64,000 bases of DNA from Nisaea denitrificans DSM 18348 (GCF_000426505.1 NZ_AUFM01000020.1:62001-126000), one strand, 5' to 3'; shown: positions 8,012 through 16,703, numbered from the stretch's first letter. The notes: generated from the sequence alone by a model not told the origin. Program-made: numbers and translations.

Positions 8012-10027
8012 CTAGGCGAACGGCCAAGGCAAACGAACCATGTCTTGCAGCAAGCCGGGCGGAAAATCCCTGTTCAGGGAATAGGCCATGACGCAGATCA
8101 GGAGGATCCCCGCTCCACTGAGAAGGAGAACCCGAGGCCATTTGAGCCGGGCCCGGATCGCGAGGAACGCCACAAGGAAGATTGCCAGCGCCAGTATGAA
8201 GCCGAACAGACTGGACAGCACCAGAAGGCCGGCGAACCAGGCAAGCGTGCCCCAGAGCCCGGCGCCCGTGTGATCCTCGTTCCCGGCCGCCTCCCTGTCC
8301 GCGAAGACGGCATCCGTTTCCGGCGAACGCATCATCTGGATGAACAACAGCAGGCAGCAGACCAGCGTGATGGACGAAATGGTCAACGGGAAGATCTTGT
8401 CGCTGATCAGGTCGATGCTGAGCGCGTCGACCCAGGCGACGGCAAGATAGGCGGTGACGGCCAGCAGGAAGATCATCGGTGCCCGTTTCTTGCCGGTCTT
8501 GACGGCGCCTTCGGGCAGGATTTGCTTCGCCTGGCGAATGCCGATCACGACGGAAAGCACGGTGAGCGCGAGGATGACCAGCACGATCGGTGAGGCGATA
8601 TAGCTGAAACCCTGTTCCAGCCCGACCCGGAATTTCGCCCCGGCCACCTGATTGGCCATGTTGGTGAAATTCTCGGTCTGGTGAGAGAGCACGAAGCCGA
8701 TCAGGAAGGCTGGCCGGGACCAGTCGAACCGGCGCAGCAGGATACCGAGCAGGCCGACGGCAAACAGGCTGACGAGGTCGCCCAGATCCTGACGGGACTG
8801 GAAGGCCGCGAAGGCGATCATCATGAACAGGAAAGGGGCGAGCAAGGTGAAGCGGATCGTGGTCAGCCGGGCGATGGTGCCGGACAGCATGATGCAGAGC
8901 CCGGCGCCGATGACATTTGCCAGGGCGAGCGACCACATGATCGTGTAGGTGATGTCGAGCTCGTACTGGATCAGCTGCGGGCCGGCGTCGTAGCCGAGCA
9001 GGCCGAGACCGCCGAGGAAGATGGCCATCGAGCCACTGCCGGGAATACCGAAGATGATGGTCGGCACCAACCCGCCGCCTTCCTTGGCGTTGTTAGAGGA
9101 TTCCGGGCCGATCACGCCGCGGATATCGCCGGAGCCGAATTTGGATTTGTCCTTGGAAGACTGGACGGTGTGACCGTAGGCGATCCAGTCGACGACAGAG
9201 CCGCCAAGCCCCGGAATGATGCCGACGATCACGCCGATCACGGAACAGCGCACCGACAGCCAGATGTTCTTCCACCAGTCGCGCACGCCGGCTGCCCATC
9301 CGGCGCCGAGGCTATCCGATCCGGCAATTGGCCGGTCGTGCCGCAGCAGGCCGATGATTTCGGGAATGGCGAAGGTGCCGAGGCCAACGATGACCAGGCT
9401 CAGGCCATCGATCAGATACGGCACATCGTAGGTCGACATCCTGAGGCTGCCGCCCGCACCGGCCTCGCCGATGGTGCCGACCATCAGGCCGAGCCCCGCC
9501 GCCGCGATACCCTTCAGCGGCACGCGTCCGGCAAGCGTTGCCACTACGGACAGGCCGAGAACGGTGATCATCAGCATTTCGGGCAAACCGAAAGCGAGCA
9601 CGATCGGCCGGGCGACCAGGATAAAGACAGTGAGTACAGCGGCGCCAAGCAATCCGCCGAACAGTGAGGAGGCAAAAGCCGCCGACAGTGCCCGCGCCGC
9701 TTCGCCTTTCTTGGCCAGAGGGAAGCCGTCCAGCACAGTTGCCTGACTGGCGGAGGAGCCGGGGATTCCCATCAATACGCTGGCGAAAGTGTCCGAAGTC
9801 GGGATCACAGCGATCAGCCCGACCATCAGGGCGAGGCCCGAGACCGGGTCCATGCCGAAGATGAACGGCAAGACCATGGACAGCCCGGCGATGCCGCCGA
9901 GCCCCGGGAAAACGCCAACGGACAGGCCGAGCACAACGCCCAGGATCAGAAAGCCGATCTGCTCCGGATGCAGAATCAAGGCAAAGGCGTCCCCGAGAGC
10001 GGGCAGCGCCGTTGAAATCAGGTCCAT
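8012..10027 (-). CDS. tctA: Fused tripartite tricarboxylate transporter permease TctA-TctB
   Basis: A 671-residue integral membrane protein. Residues about 1-500 are TctA-like (DUF112), with GVFPGLGGIAGLSMVLPF, the MGIPGSSASQATVLDGFPLAKKG region, and a second repeat half with GIIPGLGGSVVDWIAYGH and GIFGIPGSG-like glycine-rich motifs. Residues about 515-671 look like a TctB small subunit with four helices, beginning after KTGKKRAP. Normally these are two proteins, so this is a fusion. The start at ATG 10027 is supported by AGGGA seven bases upstream; the frame stays open further upstream. It lies downstream of tctC across a strong hairpin. Confidence 0.9.
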   Translation of the reverse strand: MDLISTALPALGDAFALILHPEQIGFLILGVVLGLSVGVFPGLGGIAGLSMVLPFIFGMDPVSGLALMVGLIAVIPTSDTFASVLMGIPGSSASQATVLDGFPLAKKGEAARALSAAFASSLFGGLLGAAVLTVFILVARPIVLAFGLPEMLMITVLGLSVVATLAGRVPLKGIAAAGLGLMVGTIGEAGAGGSLRMSTYDVPYLIDGLSLVIVGLGTFAIPEIIGLLRHDRPIAGSDSLGAGWAAGVRDWWKNIWLSVRCSVIGVIVGIIPGLGGSVVDWIAYGHTVQSSKDKSKFGSGDIRGVIGPESSNNAKEGGGLVPTIIFGIPGSGSMAIFLGGLGLLGYDAGPQLIQYELDITYTIMWSLALANVIGAGLCIMLSGTIARLTTIRFTLLAPFLFMMIAFAAFQSRQDLGDLVSLFAVGLLGILLRRFDWSRPAFLIGFVLSHQTENFTNMANQVAGAKFRVGLEQGFSYIASPIVLVILALTVLSVVIGIRQAKQILPEGAVKTGKKRAPMIFLLAVTAYLAVAWVDALSIDLISDKIFPLTISSITLVCCLLLFIQMMRSPETDAVFADREAAGNEDHTGAGLWGTLAWFAGLLVLSSLFGFILALAIFLVAFLAIRARLKWPRVLLLSGAGILLICVMAYSLNRDFPPGLLQDMVRLPWPFA

Positions 10028-10053
10028 GTCCAAGTCCCTGGAGAAATAAGGTT

Positions 10054-10089
10054 GAAGCGCCCCCGGACGCATTGGTCCGGGGGCGCTTC
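10054..10089 (-). terminator. Strong intercistronic hairpin between tctC and tctA-tctB
   Basis: A perfect 15-bp stem, GAAGCGCCCCCGGAC at 10054-10068 and GTCCGGGGGCGCTTC at 10075-10089, with a 6-base loop. It sits 11 bases after the tctC stop and 26 bases before the permease start. No U tract follows on the minus strand. It probably stabilises tctC mRNA or partly terminates transcription. Confidence 0.78.
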
Positions 10090-10100
10090 CATAAGCCTGA

Positions 10101-11204
10101 TCAGTTCAGCTTCACGCCGTAGCGTTCATTCAACCAGCTCTTCACGAAGGCTTTCGCTTTCGGATCGACCTGGGTGCCGAGCTTCAGTGTCGCTTCCGCC
10201 TGCTTCCCTGTCAGCTGCGGATAGATCCCGAGGCGGGCTTCCGACAGCTTCTTGAAGTCGGGCCGTGCGATCACCGCCTCGAAGGCTTTCTGATAGGTGT
10301 CGAGGGCTTCCTGCGGAGCACCCTGCGGCAGGAACACCATCTTTTGCGCCGGGAAACCGGCAATGAAAAAGGCTTTCCAGGCTTCCCACGCATCGCCGGA
10401 TGTTTCGCATGCCGCCGTCGCTGCACAGACTTCCTTGAAGGTCGGCATGTCCGGGAAGGTCGGATCGCGGACGATGTCGCCATTGGCGTCGAGGACGCCC
10501 CAGCTCATCATCGGCACGGCCTTGCCGTCCTTGACCAGCGGCACCACGGCTTTCAGATAGGCCGGGGATGTCTGGTAGTCGATATTGGCTTCGCCACGCT
10601 CGAACATCAGCCTGCCTGCGCCGCGGCCCTTGATGCCGAATACCGGCTCCACCTTCATGCCGAGCATTTCCCAAGCCAGCAGCGGCACCAGATCGAGCCG
10701 TGTCGCACCCTGGGAGCCCCAGATGAAATTGATGTCCTTCAGGTCGTCCGCATCGCCGTCGAATTTCTTGGCGATATCCGGTGGCAGATAGGCAACGCCG
10801 CCGACGCCGGAGGCGAGCACGACGTTCCAGTCGTTGTAGTCATAGCGGACACGCGGATCGTCGAGCATGTAGGGAAACTGCGTCGAGCCCGAAGAGCCGA
10901 AGATCGTGGTTCCGTCATCGTATCTCTGTTTCTGGAACCAGTTCGCGCCCTTCGTAGAGCCGGCGCCAGGCATATACTTGACGGCCACGGTCGGCTTGCC
11001 CGGCAGGGCTTCGCTCAGCAGTGGCGCATAGAAGTTTGCCCATTTCGCGGAGCCGCCCGACTCCGAGAAGGGGATGACGAAATTGACTGTTTTTCCGCTG
11101 AGATCGAGGTCGGCGGCGTCGGCCGCTTGCCCCTGCGCGAAGGCGCCGAGTGTTGCGACGGCCGCACCCGCGGCAATAGTTCGCAACTGTGTTTTCCAAG
11201 CCAT
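10101..11204 (-). CDS. tctC: Tripartite tricarboxylate transporter substrate-binding protein (TctC/Bug family)
   Basis: A 367-residue periplasmic binding protein. The start at ATG 11204 has GGGAGGAAG ahead of it. The signal peptide covers residues 1-28 (ending GQAADAA). The mature part opens with LSGKTVNFVIPFSESGG, the Bug-family pattern in which a loop near the N-terminus binds a carboxylate. It is longer than typical Bug proteins (about 325 residues). It pairs with the fused permease downstream. In other bacteria relatives bind citrate, terephthalate or other carboxylates; the ligand here is not evident. Confidence 0.88.
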   Translation of the reverse strand: MAWKTQLRTIAAGAAVATLGAFAQGQAADAADLDLSGKTVNFVIPFSESGGSAKWANFYAPLLSEALPGKPTVAVKYMPGAGSTKGANWFQKQRYDDGTTIFGSSGSTQFPYMLDDPRVRYDYNDWNVVLASGVGGVAYLPPDIAKKFDGDADDLKDINFIWGSQGATRLDLVPLLAWEMLGMKVEPVFGIKGRGAGRLMFERGEANIDYQTSPAYLKAVVPLVKDGKAVPMMSWGVLDANGDIVRDPTFPDMPTFKEVCAATAACETSGDAWEAWKAFFIAGFPAQKMVFLPQGAPQEALDTYQKAFEAVIARPDFKKLSEARLGIYPQLTGKQAEATLKLGTQVDPKAKAFVKSWLNERYGVKLN

Positions 11205-11224
11205 CAATCTTCCTCCCTGAATTT

Positions 11225-11234
11225 TTGTATACAA
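11225..11234. promoter_or_regulatory. Palindrome TTGTATACAA upstream of tctC, GntR-type operator candidate
   Basis: A perfect 10-bp palindrome 21 bases upstream of the tctC start. The TTGTATACAA core is of the kind bound by FadR-subfamily (FCD) GntR regulators. No GntR gene is in the window, so the regulator would act from elsewhere. The assignment is inferred from motif type only. Confidence 0.5.
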
Positions 11235-11479
11235 TTTGTCGCAGCAAATTTCCGCATCCGATGACTCCGCTTCTTCGACAGGAGTTCATCCGCCATCACG
11301 CGATGCGGCACTCATTGACGCGAGTTTTCACAGATGGCAAGTGTTGTTCAAATTCAATACCGGCCATAGCGATAAGTTTTATGCATTGCATGCCGCAGAG
11401 CAACGCTTGGCCAAGTTGCACGCAAATGGACAAGGCGCTGAAATTTCTTCGGAATCAAGGTTGGGCAGGAAGGCAGATG

Positions 11480-11504
11480 GCATCGGGCGCGGTACGCCCG
11501 ATGC
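11480..11504 (-). terminator. Hairpin after the small secreted protein gene
   Basis: A perfect 10-bp stem, GCATCGGGCG at 11480-11489 and CGCCCGATGC at 11495-11504, with a 5-base loop, just past the stop of the 11518-12063 gene. There is no clear U run. It may separate that gene from tctC, about 275 bp further on. Confidence 0.6.
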
Positions 11505-11517
11505 GGCGTAGAGGTGC

Positions 11518-12063
11518 TTAGCCGCGCTGCTTCTGGAGCAGGTCGACGATCGCGTCAATCAGGCGGATGACGGCTTTCTGGGCCATGTCGCTCTCGCCGC
11601 CGGAGGATGGCTGGGTGAGCGGCACGACAGACATGGCAGATGCGCTCCAGACTTTCACCGGCAGGGACGATCCGATCCGGTTCAGCGCCGCGCGCTGGGC
11701 GTCCGACAGGCGGGTGAACATTTCCGCCGGGATGCGGGTCTGGAAGGACAGATCCACATGGATCGCGCAATGGCTGCCTGCCAGAGCAAAGGATTCATTG
11801 CTGATCAGCAGGACAGCGGCGAGCGGAGAGTCCGCGTTCTTGTCCAAACCGAGGCCGTTCAGTTTGGCCTCCAGATGATCCTGATAGGCCTCGATTTCCT
11901 TCTCGATGCGGCAGGTTTTCTTGGTTTTCGAGTCGTGGATCACGATCGACTCGCTGAAGCCGCCGAGCTCTTTAGCGATTGTTTCCATGGCGTGAGATTG
12001 CGCCGGAACCAAAAGACCAAGCGTGAGAAGGACGGCAGCGAGGAAGAGGCTAGCTCTGTTCAT
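11518..12063 (-). CDS. Hypothetical secreted protein
   Basis: A 181-residue protein with a Sec signal peptide at residues 1-25 (FLAAVLLTLGLLVPAQSHA). I do not recognise a family. The mature part has two cysteines, at about residues 50 and 98, and ends in an amphipathic stretch, AVIRLIDAIVDLLQKQ. The start is placed at ATG 12063, preceded by AAGGAG; the frame stays open 20 codons further without a ribosome site. It lies between the catabolic genes and tctC on the same strand, but gaps of 173 and 313 bp on its two sides suggest its own transcription unit. A role in the pathway is not supported. Confidence 0.7.
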   Translation of the reverse strand: MNRASLFLAAVLLTLGLLVPAQSHAMETIAKELGGFSESIVIHDSKTKKTCRIEKEIEAYQDHLEAKLNGLGLDKNADSPLAAVLLISNESFALAGSHCAIHVDLSFQTRIPAEMFTRLSDAQRAALNRIGSSLPVKVWSASAMSVVPLTQPSSGGESDMAQKAVIRLIDAIVDLLQKQRG

Positions 12064-12236
12064 TGCTGAGGCTCCTTGCCAGATGAAATACTCAAAACCG
12101 ACCGGGCGCGCCAAACGGTGCAACGTCCAGTTTGGTTAATATTAGAGCATTGAGCGGGAAATCTAACGGTATAAACCGATAGGTGGTGCGACAAATTAGC
12201 TATCCTTCGCTCTGATCTGCCGGAAGAGTTAATGGT

Positions 12237-13121
12237 CTAGCCGGAATTATCGAGCTTGTGCAGCACCTTCTCAGCGATTTCCCGATAGTCCTGATCGTCT
12301 TTCACCTCGTTTCCGAGGTTGAGCGTTCCCATGCGGTCTTGCCACGTGACGGTCGCGCTCGCCATGTCCGGTGAGAAACCGAGATCGGCGACGGTCTTGA
12401 CCACTTCGCGCATCTCGGCGGCCCGGCGAATTCCGTGGGCGAGAGATCGCTCGAAATTGTATGCCGAGCGGGCGCGCCAATCGAAGTCCGGATTGCTCGC
12501 TTGCAGTGACGACAGGACCTCGTCGTCGACGCCCGCGCGCACGGCGGCGAGGACGCATTCGGCGGTCAGCGCTTCCATGCCTTTCATCATGATCGAGCGA
12601 ATCATCTTGATCGAGGAGGCGGAGCCGACCGGACCGTCGACGACACGCGGCGACATCGGCAGCGCTTTCAGCAGAGGTTCGACCTCGGCGGCGTGTGGTC
12701 CTGCCAGCAGCAGGGGCGCAAGGTTCTGCAGCGGGTATACCGGTGCCATGACGGCGACATCAACATAGCGTGCACCGGCTGCCTCAATGACCTCGGCGGC
12801 ATTTTTCTTCGTCGATGGGGCGCAGGAGTTCATGTCGAGCCAGAGTGCACCCGGCTTCAGATACTTGGCACAGGCTCCGGCGGCGATCGCCGCTTGGTCC
12901 GCCGTGACAACGCAGAAGACGAGGTCCGCGTCCTGCACGGCCTCGGCCGGGCTCATCCGTCCTGCGACGCCATGTTCCTGATAGCGGGACAGCAGGGTCG
13001 GGCGCTCGGCTTCGTCATCCGTCTTGATATCGAAGGCGCGGATATCGGGGACGTCCGTCCAGCCGCCGACAAAGGCCGTGGCGGCTTCGCCGAAGCCGAT
13101 GAAAGTGATGCGTTGTGTCAT
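12237..13121 (-). CDS. NAD(P)-dependent beta-hydroxyacid dehydrogenase-like protein (6PGDH N-terminal plus DUF1932)
   Basis: A 294-residue cytoplasmic enzyme. The N-terminal Rossmann motif is ITFIGFGEAATAF (about residues 5-17). The C-terminal half is a DUF1932-like helical domain with SSIKMIRSIMMKGMEAL, which holds the family's expected active-site Lys. It follows the galD-like gene by 33 bp on the same strand. Similar dehydrogenases occur next to meta-cleavage genes for protocatechuate or gallate, but the reaction is not known. It is not the Gfo/Idh type of CHMS dehydrogenase (LigC). Reduction or oxidation of a hydroxy- or oxo-acid intermediate is my inference. Confidence 0.78.
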   Translation of the reverse strand: MTQRITFIGFGEAATAFVGGWTDVPDIRAFDIKTDDEAERPTLLSRYQEHGVAGRMSPAEAVQDADLVFCVVTADQAAIAAGACAKYLKPGALWLDMNSCAPSTKKNAAEVIEAAGARYVDVAVMAPVYPLQNLAPLLLAGPHAAEVEPLLKALPMSPRVVDGPVGSASSIKMIRSIMMKGMEALTAECVLAAVRAGVDDEVLSSLQASNPDFDWRARSAYNFERSLAHGIRRAAEMREVVKTVADLGFSPDMASATVTWQDRMGTLNLGNEVKDDQDYREIAEKVLHKLDNSG

Positions 13122-13154
13122 GGTGCGTTTCCGTAGGAAGGGATTTTCAGTTTC

Positions 13155-14210
13155 TTATGGGAACACAATACCGTCGAAAAGCTTCCGGGCGGTCCGTAAA
13201 ATTCCGGAGGCGATAACGCTTCCCGTCTCATCCGTCTCTGCAATGACCGTCGTCTCCCCGATCGGGTGCTCGATCGGCATGCTCTTGCGGGCGCCTTCCG
13301 GGATCACTGCCATCTCCGAGCCGACCGCGCCTTCGATGAGGCAGGCAGTGGCGACGCTGACCGCGCCGAGCACACCGATGGAGGCGTGGCAGCGATGCGG
13401 GATGAAGGTGCGTGTCGAGATCGCGCCGCCGGACTGCGGTGGAGACAGCATGGTCATCTTCGGCACGGATTTGTCGGTGACGTCGCCGAGATTCATCAGC
13501 GGGCCGGCTTGCAGCCGGATCGCCTCCAGCCGTGCCTTCAGAGTGTCATTGGCTTCCAGCTCTTCCCGCGTTTCGGTCCCGGAAATGCCGAGATCCACCG
13601 CACGCAGGATCACGCAAGGCATGCCGTTATCGATCAGGGTGGCTTCCGTTCCATCGATCATATCGGCGGCATTGCCGGTCGGCAGCAGGGCGCCGCAGGT
13701 ACTCCCCGCAGTGTCGCGGAAGGTGATCTCGACCGGGCTCGCGGTGCCCGGCACGCCGTCGATCCGGGCGTTGCCGTCATAGCGGACCTGCCCGCCCGGC
13801 GTCTCGATCACGGCGACTGCGGTCTGATCAGTATTTTCCATGAAGATCGTCACCGGCGTCTTGCCGTCCCGCGCGGGTACGAGCCCCCGCTCGATGGCGA
13901 AACCGCCGATACCGGCCAGGATATTGCCGCAGTTCTGGGCGTCCGTGACGATGGCCTGATCGACGAAGACCTGCAGGAACAGATAATTGACATCGATCCC
14001 CGGACGCTCTGACGGTTTCACCACGGCGATCTTTGAGGTCAGCGGATCGGCGCCGCCAAGCCCGTCGATCTGTCGTGGGTCGGGCGAGCCCATGATCCGG
14101 AGCAGCAACCGGTCTCGCTCGGCCGTATCGGCCGGCAGATCGGGAGCGAGAAAATAGCCGCCCTTCGATGTTCCGCCCCGCATCCACATGGCGCGGATGC
14201 CGTCAGACAT
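13155..14210 (-). CDS. galD: 4-oxalomesaconate tautomerase-like protein (PrpF family, GalD-like)
   Basis: A 351-residue PrpF-family isomerase with the diaminopimelate-epimerase fold. The N-terminal [13 protein letters not shown] (about residues 8-20) is the family hallmark, and [17 protein letters not shown] and a central cysteine-containing [10 protein letters not shown] are also present. In Pseudomonas putida, GalD interconverts keto and enol 4-oxalomesaconate in gallate degradation. Its start overlaps the aldolase gene stop by 8 bp. The neighbouring hydratase and aldolase genes make this role much more likely than PrpF aconitate isomerase. Confidence 0.85.
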   Translation of the reverse strand: MSDGIRAMWMRGGTSKGGYFLAPDLPADTAERDRLLLRIMGSPDPRQIDGLGGADPLTSKIAVVKPSERPGIDVNYLFLQVFVDQAIVTDAQNCGNILAGIGGFAIERGLVPARDGKTPVTIFMENTDQTAVAVIETPGGQVRYDGNARIDGVPGTASPVEITFRDTAGSTCGALLPTGNAADMIDGTEATLIDNGMPCVILRAVDLGISGTETREELEANDTLKARLEAIRLQAGPLMNLGDVTDKSVPKMTMLSPPQSGGAISTRTFIPHRCHASIGVLGAVSVATACLIEGAVGSEMAVIPEGARKSMPIEHPIGETTVIAETDETGSVIASGILRTARKLFDGIVFP

Positions 14211-14874
14211 ATTTCAGGCCCTTTTCAGCCAGCTTGCCGCGCATGTCGTACATGTCGAGGCCGAGCACGCCGCTTGCGAGCTTCTGCCGTTTCTCTTCCT
14301 CGAGCGCGATCCGGGCGCGGGTTTTTTCCAGCACCTCGGCCGCTTCCTCGCGACGGACCACGCAGACCCCGTCATCGTCGGCAACGATGACGTCACCCGG
14401 ATTGACCTGAGCCCCGGCGCAGACCACGGGCACGTTCACCGAGCCGAGTGTCTCCTTCACCGTGCCCTGGGCGCCGATGGCCTTGGACCAGACAGGGAAG
14501 CCCATCTCGGTCAAGTCGCGCACGTCCCGGACCCCGGCATCAAGCACCATGCCTACGGCACCGCGGGCTTTCGCGGAGGTGGCCAGCAGATCGCCGAAAT
14601 ATCCCGCGTCGGACGGCGAGGTGGTGGCCATCACCATCACGTCGCCCGGCTGCAGCTGCTCGATGGCGACATGGATCATCCAGTTGTCGCAGGGCGGGGC
14701 CAGAATGGTGACCGCCGAGGCGCCGATGGCGGCACCGGAATAGATCGGCCGCATATAGGAAGCGAGCAGCCCCTTGCGGCCCTGCGCCTCATGCACGGAG
14801 GCAACCCCGCATTCGCCGAGAGCCTTGATGATCGCGGGATCGGCCCGCTCGATATTCTGGACGACGACGGCCAT
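14203..14874 (-). CDS. galC: 4-carboxy-4-hydroxy-2-oxoadipate aldolase-like protein (RraA fold; GalC/LigK family)
   Basis: A 223-residue class II (metal-dependent) aldolase that in this family splits 4-carboxy-4-hydroxy-2-oxoadipate into pyruvate and oxaloacetate. The key stretches are [15 protein letters not shown] and [12 protein letters not shown]; the Arg and Asp of DAGVRD are the substrate- and metal-binding residues of known LigK/HMG aldolases. The start ATG shares one base with the dioxygenase stop (TGATG), and the 3' end overlaps galD by 8 bp, so translation is tightly coupled. It gives the last step of the pathway. Confidence 0.9.
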   Translation of the reverse strand: MAVVVQNIERADPAIIKALGECGVASVHEAQGRKGLLASYMRPIYSGAAIGASAVTILAPPCDNWMIHVAIEQLQPGDVMVMATTSPSDAGYFGDLLATSAKARGAVGMVLDAGVRDVRDLTEMGFPVWSKAIGAQGTVKETLGSVNVPVVCAGAQVNPGDVIVADDDGVCVVRREEAAEVLEKTRARIALEEEKRQKLASGVLGLDMYDMRGKLAEKGLKYV

Positions 14875-15836
14875 CAGTGACTTCCTTCTGCAACAGGCGG
14901 TGTTCCGTGGGTGTGGAACGACGGGATTGTTTTCAGGCCCCAGGCCTGTCCCTTTTTACGATCGGTTTCCGTCCAGGTGACGGTCTCCCAGTCCGGCGCC
15001 AGGATCAGGCGGGCGCCGGCATTGGCGACCTCGACGCGGTTGCCGGCGGGCTCGTAGACGTACAGGAAGAAGGTGCCCTGAACCGCGTGTTTGTGCGGGC
15101 CGGTTTCGATGTAGACGCCGTTTTCCAGGAAGATATCGGCGGCGCGCAGGATCTCCTCGCGCTGGTCGACCGCGTAAGTCACATGATGGAATCGGCCTTT
15201 GACCCCGGTATGATCCTGCGTATAGGCGATGTCGTAAGTCTTGTTGTTCACCGTGAACCAGCACCCGGCAAGGGTGCCGCTGTCGAGCATGATCTGCTCG
15301 GTAACGCGGGAGCCGAGAGCTTGCTGCATGAAGTCCCGGATCGCTTCGACATTTGTCGCCAGCAGGTTCAAATGGTCCAGCCTGCGGACGCCGACACCGC
15401 GCCCGTGGAAGCGCTGGGCGATATTCTTCAGCGCCGACTTTTCCTCCGGCGGAGCGATATACTTGTTCGTGTCGTAATAGAGCTCGAAGATATGGCCGTC
15501 CGGGTCGGTGAAGCGGTAAGCCCGGCCATGGCCGGGATCGCCTTCGACCCAGCCGATACCGCAGCCCATCTCCTTGATCACCCTGACCCGCCGCTCCAGC
15601 GCTTCGGGAGAGCTTGTCCGGTAGCCGATATGGCCGACGCCGGTAGTGTCGGAGCGCGTAAGTTTCAGTGTGTGGAACTCGTAATCGTCAAAAGCGCGGA
15701 GATAGACGGAGTCCGCGTCCCGGCCGCTCTCGGTCAGACCGTATATGTTCACGAAGAAGTTCAGGCTTTCCTCGAACTTGTCCGTAAGCAGTTCGACATG
15801 GCCGAGATGGGCGACGTCAAAACAGGGCTCGCTCAT
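14874..15836 (-). CDS. Type I (VOC) extradiol ring-cleavage dioxygenase
   Basis: A 320-residue two-domain vicinal-oxygen-chelate protein, the usual length for catechol 2,3-dioxygenases. Domain 1 starts at HLGHVEL (about residue 10) and domain 2 at RRLDHLNLL. Likely Fe ligands are His155, His217 or His218 (FHHVTY) and Glu269 (GNRVEV). Second-sphere His250 and Tyr259/261 are also present. At the place of the catalytic His (His199 in XylE, in a HD-x-A motif) this protein has Tyr201 (TYDIAY). It is packed between the hydratase and aldolase genes, so it should open the ring of the pathway substrate. Gallate and protocatechuate 4,5-cleavage enzymes usually belong to the unrelated LigB family. Confidence 0.87.
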   Translation of the reverse strand: MSEPCFDVAHLGHVELLTDKFEESLNFFVNIYGLTESGRDADSVYLRAFDDYEFHTLKLTRSDTTGVGHIGYRTSSPEALERRVRVIKEMGCGIGWVEGDPGHGRAYRFTDPDGHIFELYYDTNKYIAPPEEKSALKNIAQRFHGRGVGVRRLDHLNLLATNVEAIRDFMQQALGSRVTEQIMLDSGTLAGCWFTVNNKTYDIAYTQDHTGVKGRFHHVTYAVDQREEILRAADIFLENGVYIETGPHKHAVQGTFFLYVYEPAGNRVEVANAGARLILAPDWETVTWTETDRKKGQAWGLKTIPSFHTHGTPPVAEGSH

Positions 15837-15838
15837 GA

Positions 15839-16573
15839 TTACAACTCGTCAACGGTGCGCGGGAAGACCGACTGGAAACCCTCGGCATAGCGTGCCGGTC
15901 GCCCGCCGGACTGACCGCCGGAATTGCGCCGGAAATGGTTGCCCCGATTTTCCGCCACGTTGGTGTAATAGTCCCAGAGGTGCTCCTGGCCTTCCATGCA
16001 CTCGATGGCGGCCCGCTTCTTGTCCCAGACATCGGTGATGTCGAGGAACGTGTCCGGCTTCCAGCCCATCTGCTCGGTCTGGTGCGGCTCGAACAGGTAG
16101 AGCTGCGGCGCGCCGAGCACCTTTTCGCCCGGATTATGGCCCCAGGCCTGCGCGATCATCCGCGCTTCGAGGGCAATGCTGGTCGTGTACATATGGTCGG
16201 TATTGTATTGGTCATATTGCGAGTGGGACATCATGAAGCTCGGCTGCACCTCGCGGATGATGTCGACCAGCTTGTACTTGTCGTCGCGCTCCAGAATCAG
16301 CGGATAGTCGCCGAGATCCATGAACTGGATATCGTGCACGCCGAGGGCTACTGCGGCATTCTCCGCCTCGATCCGGCGCGCGGCCTTGACCTTCTCCAGC
16401 GTCATGCCGCTTTCTTTCCAGAGCTTGGCGGACTCGCCGCGTTCTCCGTAGGACAGGCAGACGACGGTGACGTCGTAACCGAGGGTCTGATGCTTCGCGA
16501 TTGCGCCGCCCGCGCGCCAGACAAAGTCTGCCGCATGGGCGCTGATGACCAGCGCGGTCTTGTTTCCTGCCAT
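15839..16573 (-). CDS. galB: 4-oxalomesaconate hydratase-like protein (PIG-L/LmbE family, GalB-like)
   Basis: A 244-residue Zn-dependent PIG-L-fold protein. The metal motif, usually AHPDD, is here SAHAADFVWRAGGAI (about residues 11-25), the variant I associate with GalB hydratases rather than GlcNAc deacetylases. A downstream SHSQYDQYNTDH supplies further His/Asp ligands. GalB in P. putida hydrates 4-oxalomesaconate to 4-carboxy-4-hydroxy-2-oxoadipate, the substrate of the aldolase encoded two genes on. It is the first gene of the unit, with GAGAGGCGAG before the ATG, and stops two bases before the dioxygenase start. Confidence 0.85.
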   Translation of the reverse strand: MAGNKTALVISAHAADFVWRAGGAIAKHQTLGYDVTVVCLSYGERGESAKLWKESGMTLEKVKAARRIEAENAAVALGVHDIQFMDLGDYPLILERDDKYKLVDIIREVQPSFMMSHSQYDQYNTDHMYTTSIALEARMIAQAWGHNPGEKVLGAPQLYLFEPHQTEQMGWKPDTFLDITDVWDKKRAAIECMEGQEHLWDYYTNVAENRGNHFRRNSGGQSGGRPARYAEGFQSVFPRTVDEL

Positions 16574-16589
16574 TTCTCGCCTCTCAACT

Positions 16590-16628
16590 GGGAAATTCCC
16601 CCAACTATGATCCGCGTATGCGGATCAT
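16590..16628. promoter_or_regulatory. Palindromic operator region between galB-like operon and its LysR regulator
   Basis: Two inverted repeats lie in the 130-bp divergent gap. GGGAAATTCCC is at 16590-16600. A perfect 22-bp repeat, ATGATCCGC-gtat-GCGGATCAT, is at 16607-16628. A further T-N11-A type site, with ATAAGATTTATGCAT, is near 16655. These are good candidates for binding by the divergent LysR protein. Confidence 0.65.
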
Positions 16629-16703
16629 CCAATTTCAAACGGCGCCAAGCTGTATAAGATTTATGCATACTGATTTCCCGGCATATAAAAGGCTGACCGT
16701 CTC

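Noticed and set aside
7830-8015. Small open frame in the gap upstream of dctP
   Set aside because: No ribosome site, no recognisable domain and no sign of conservation can be judged from one sequence.
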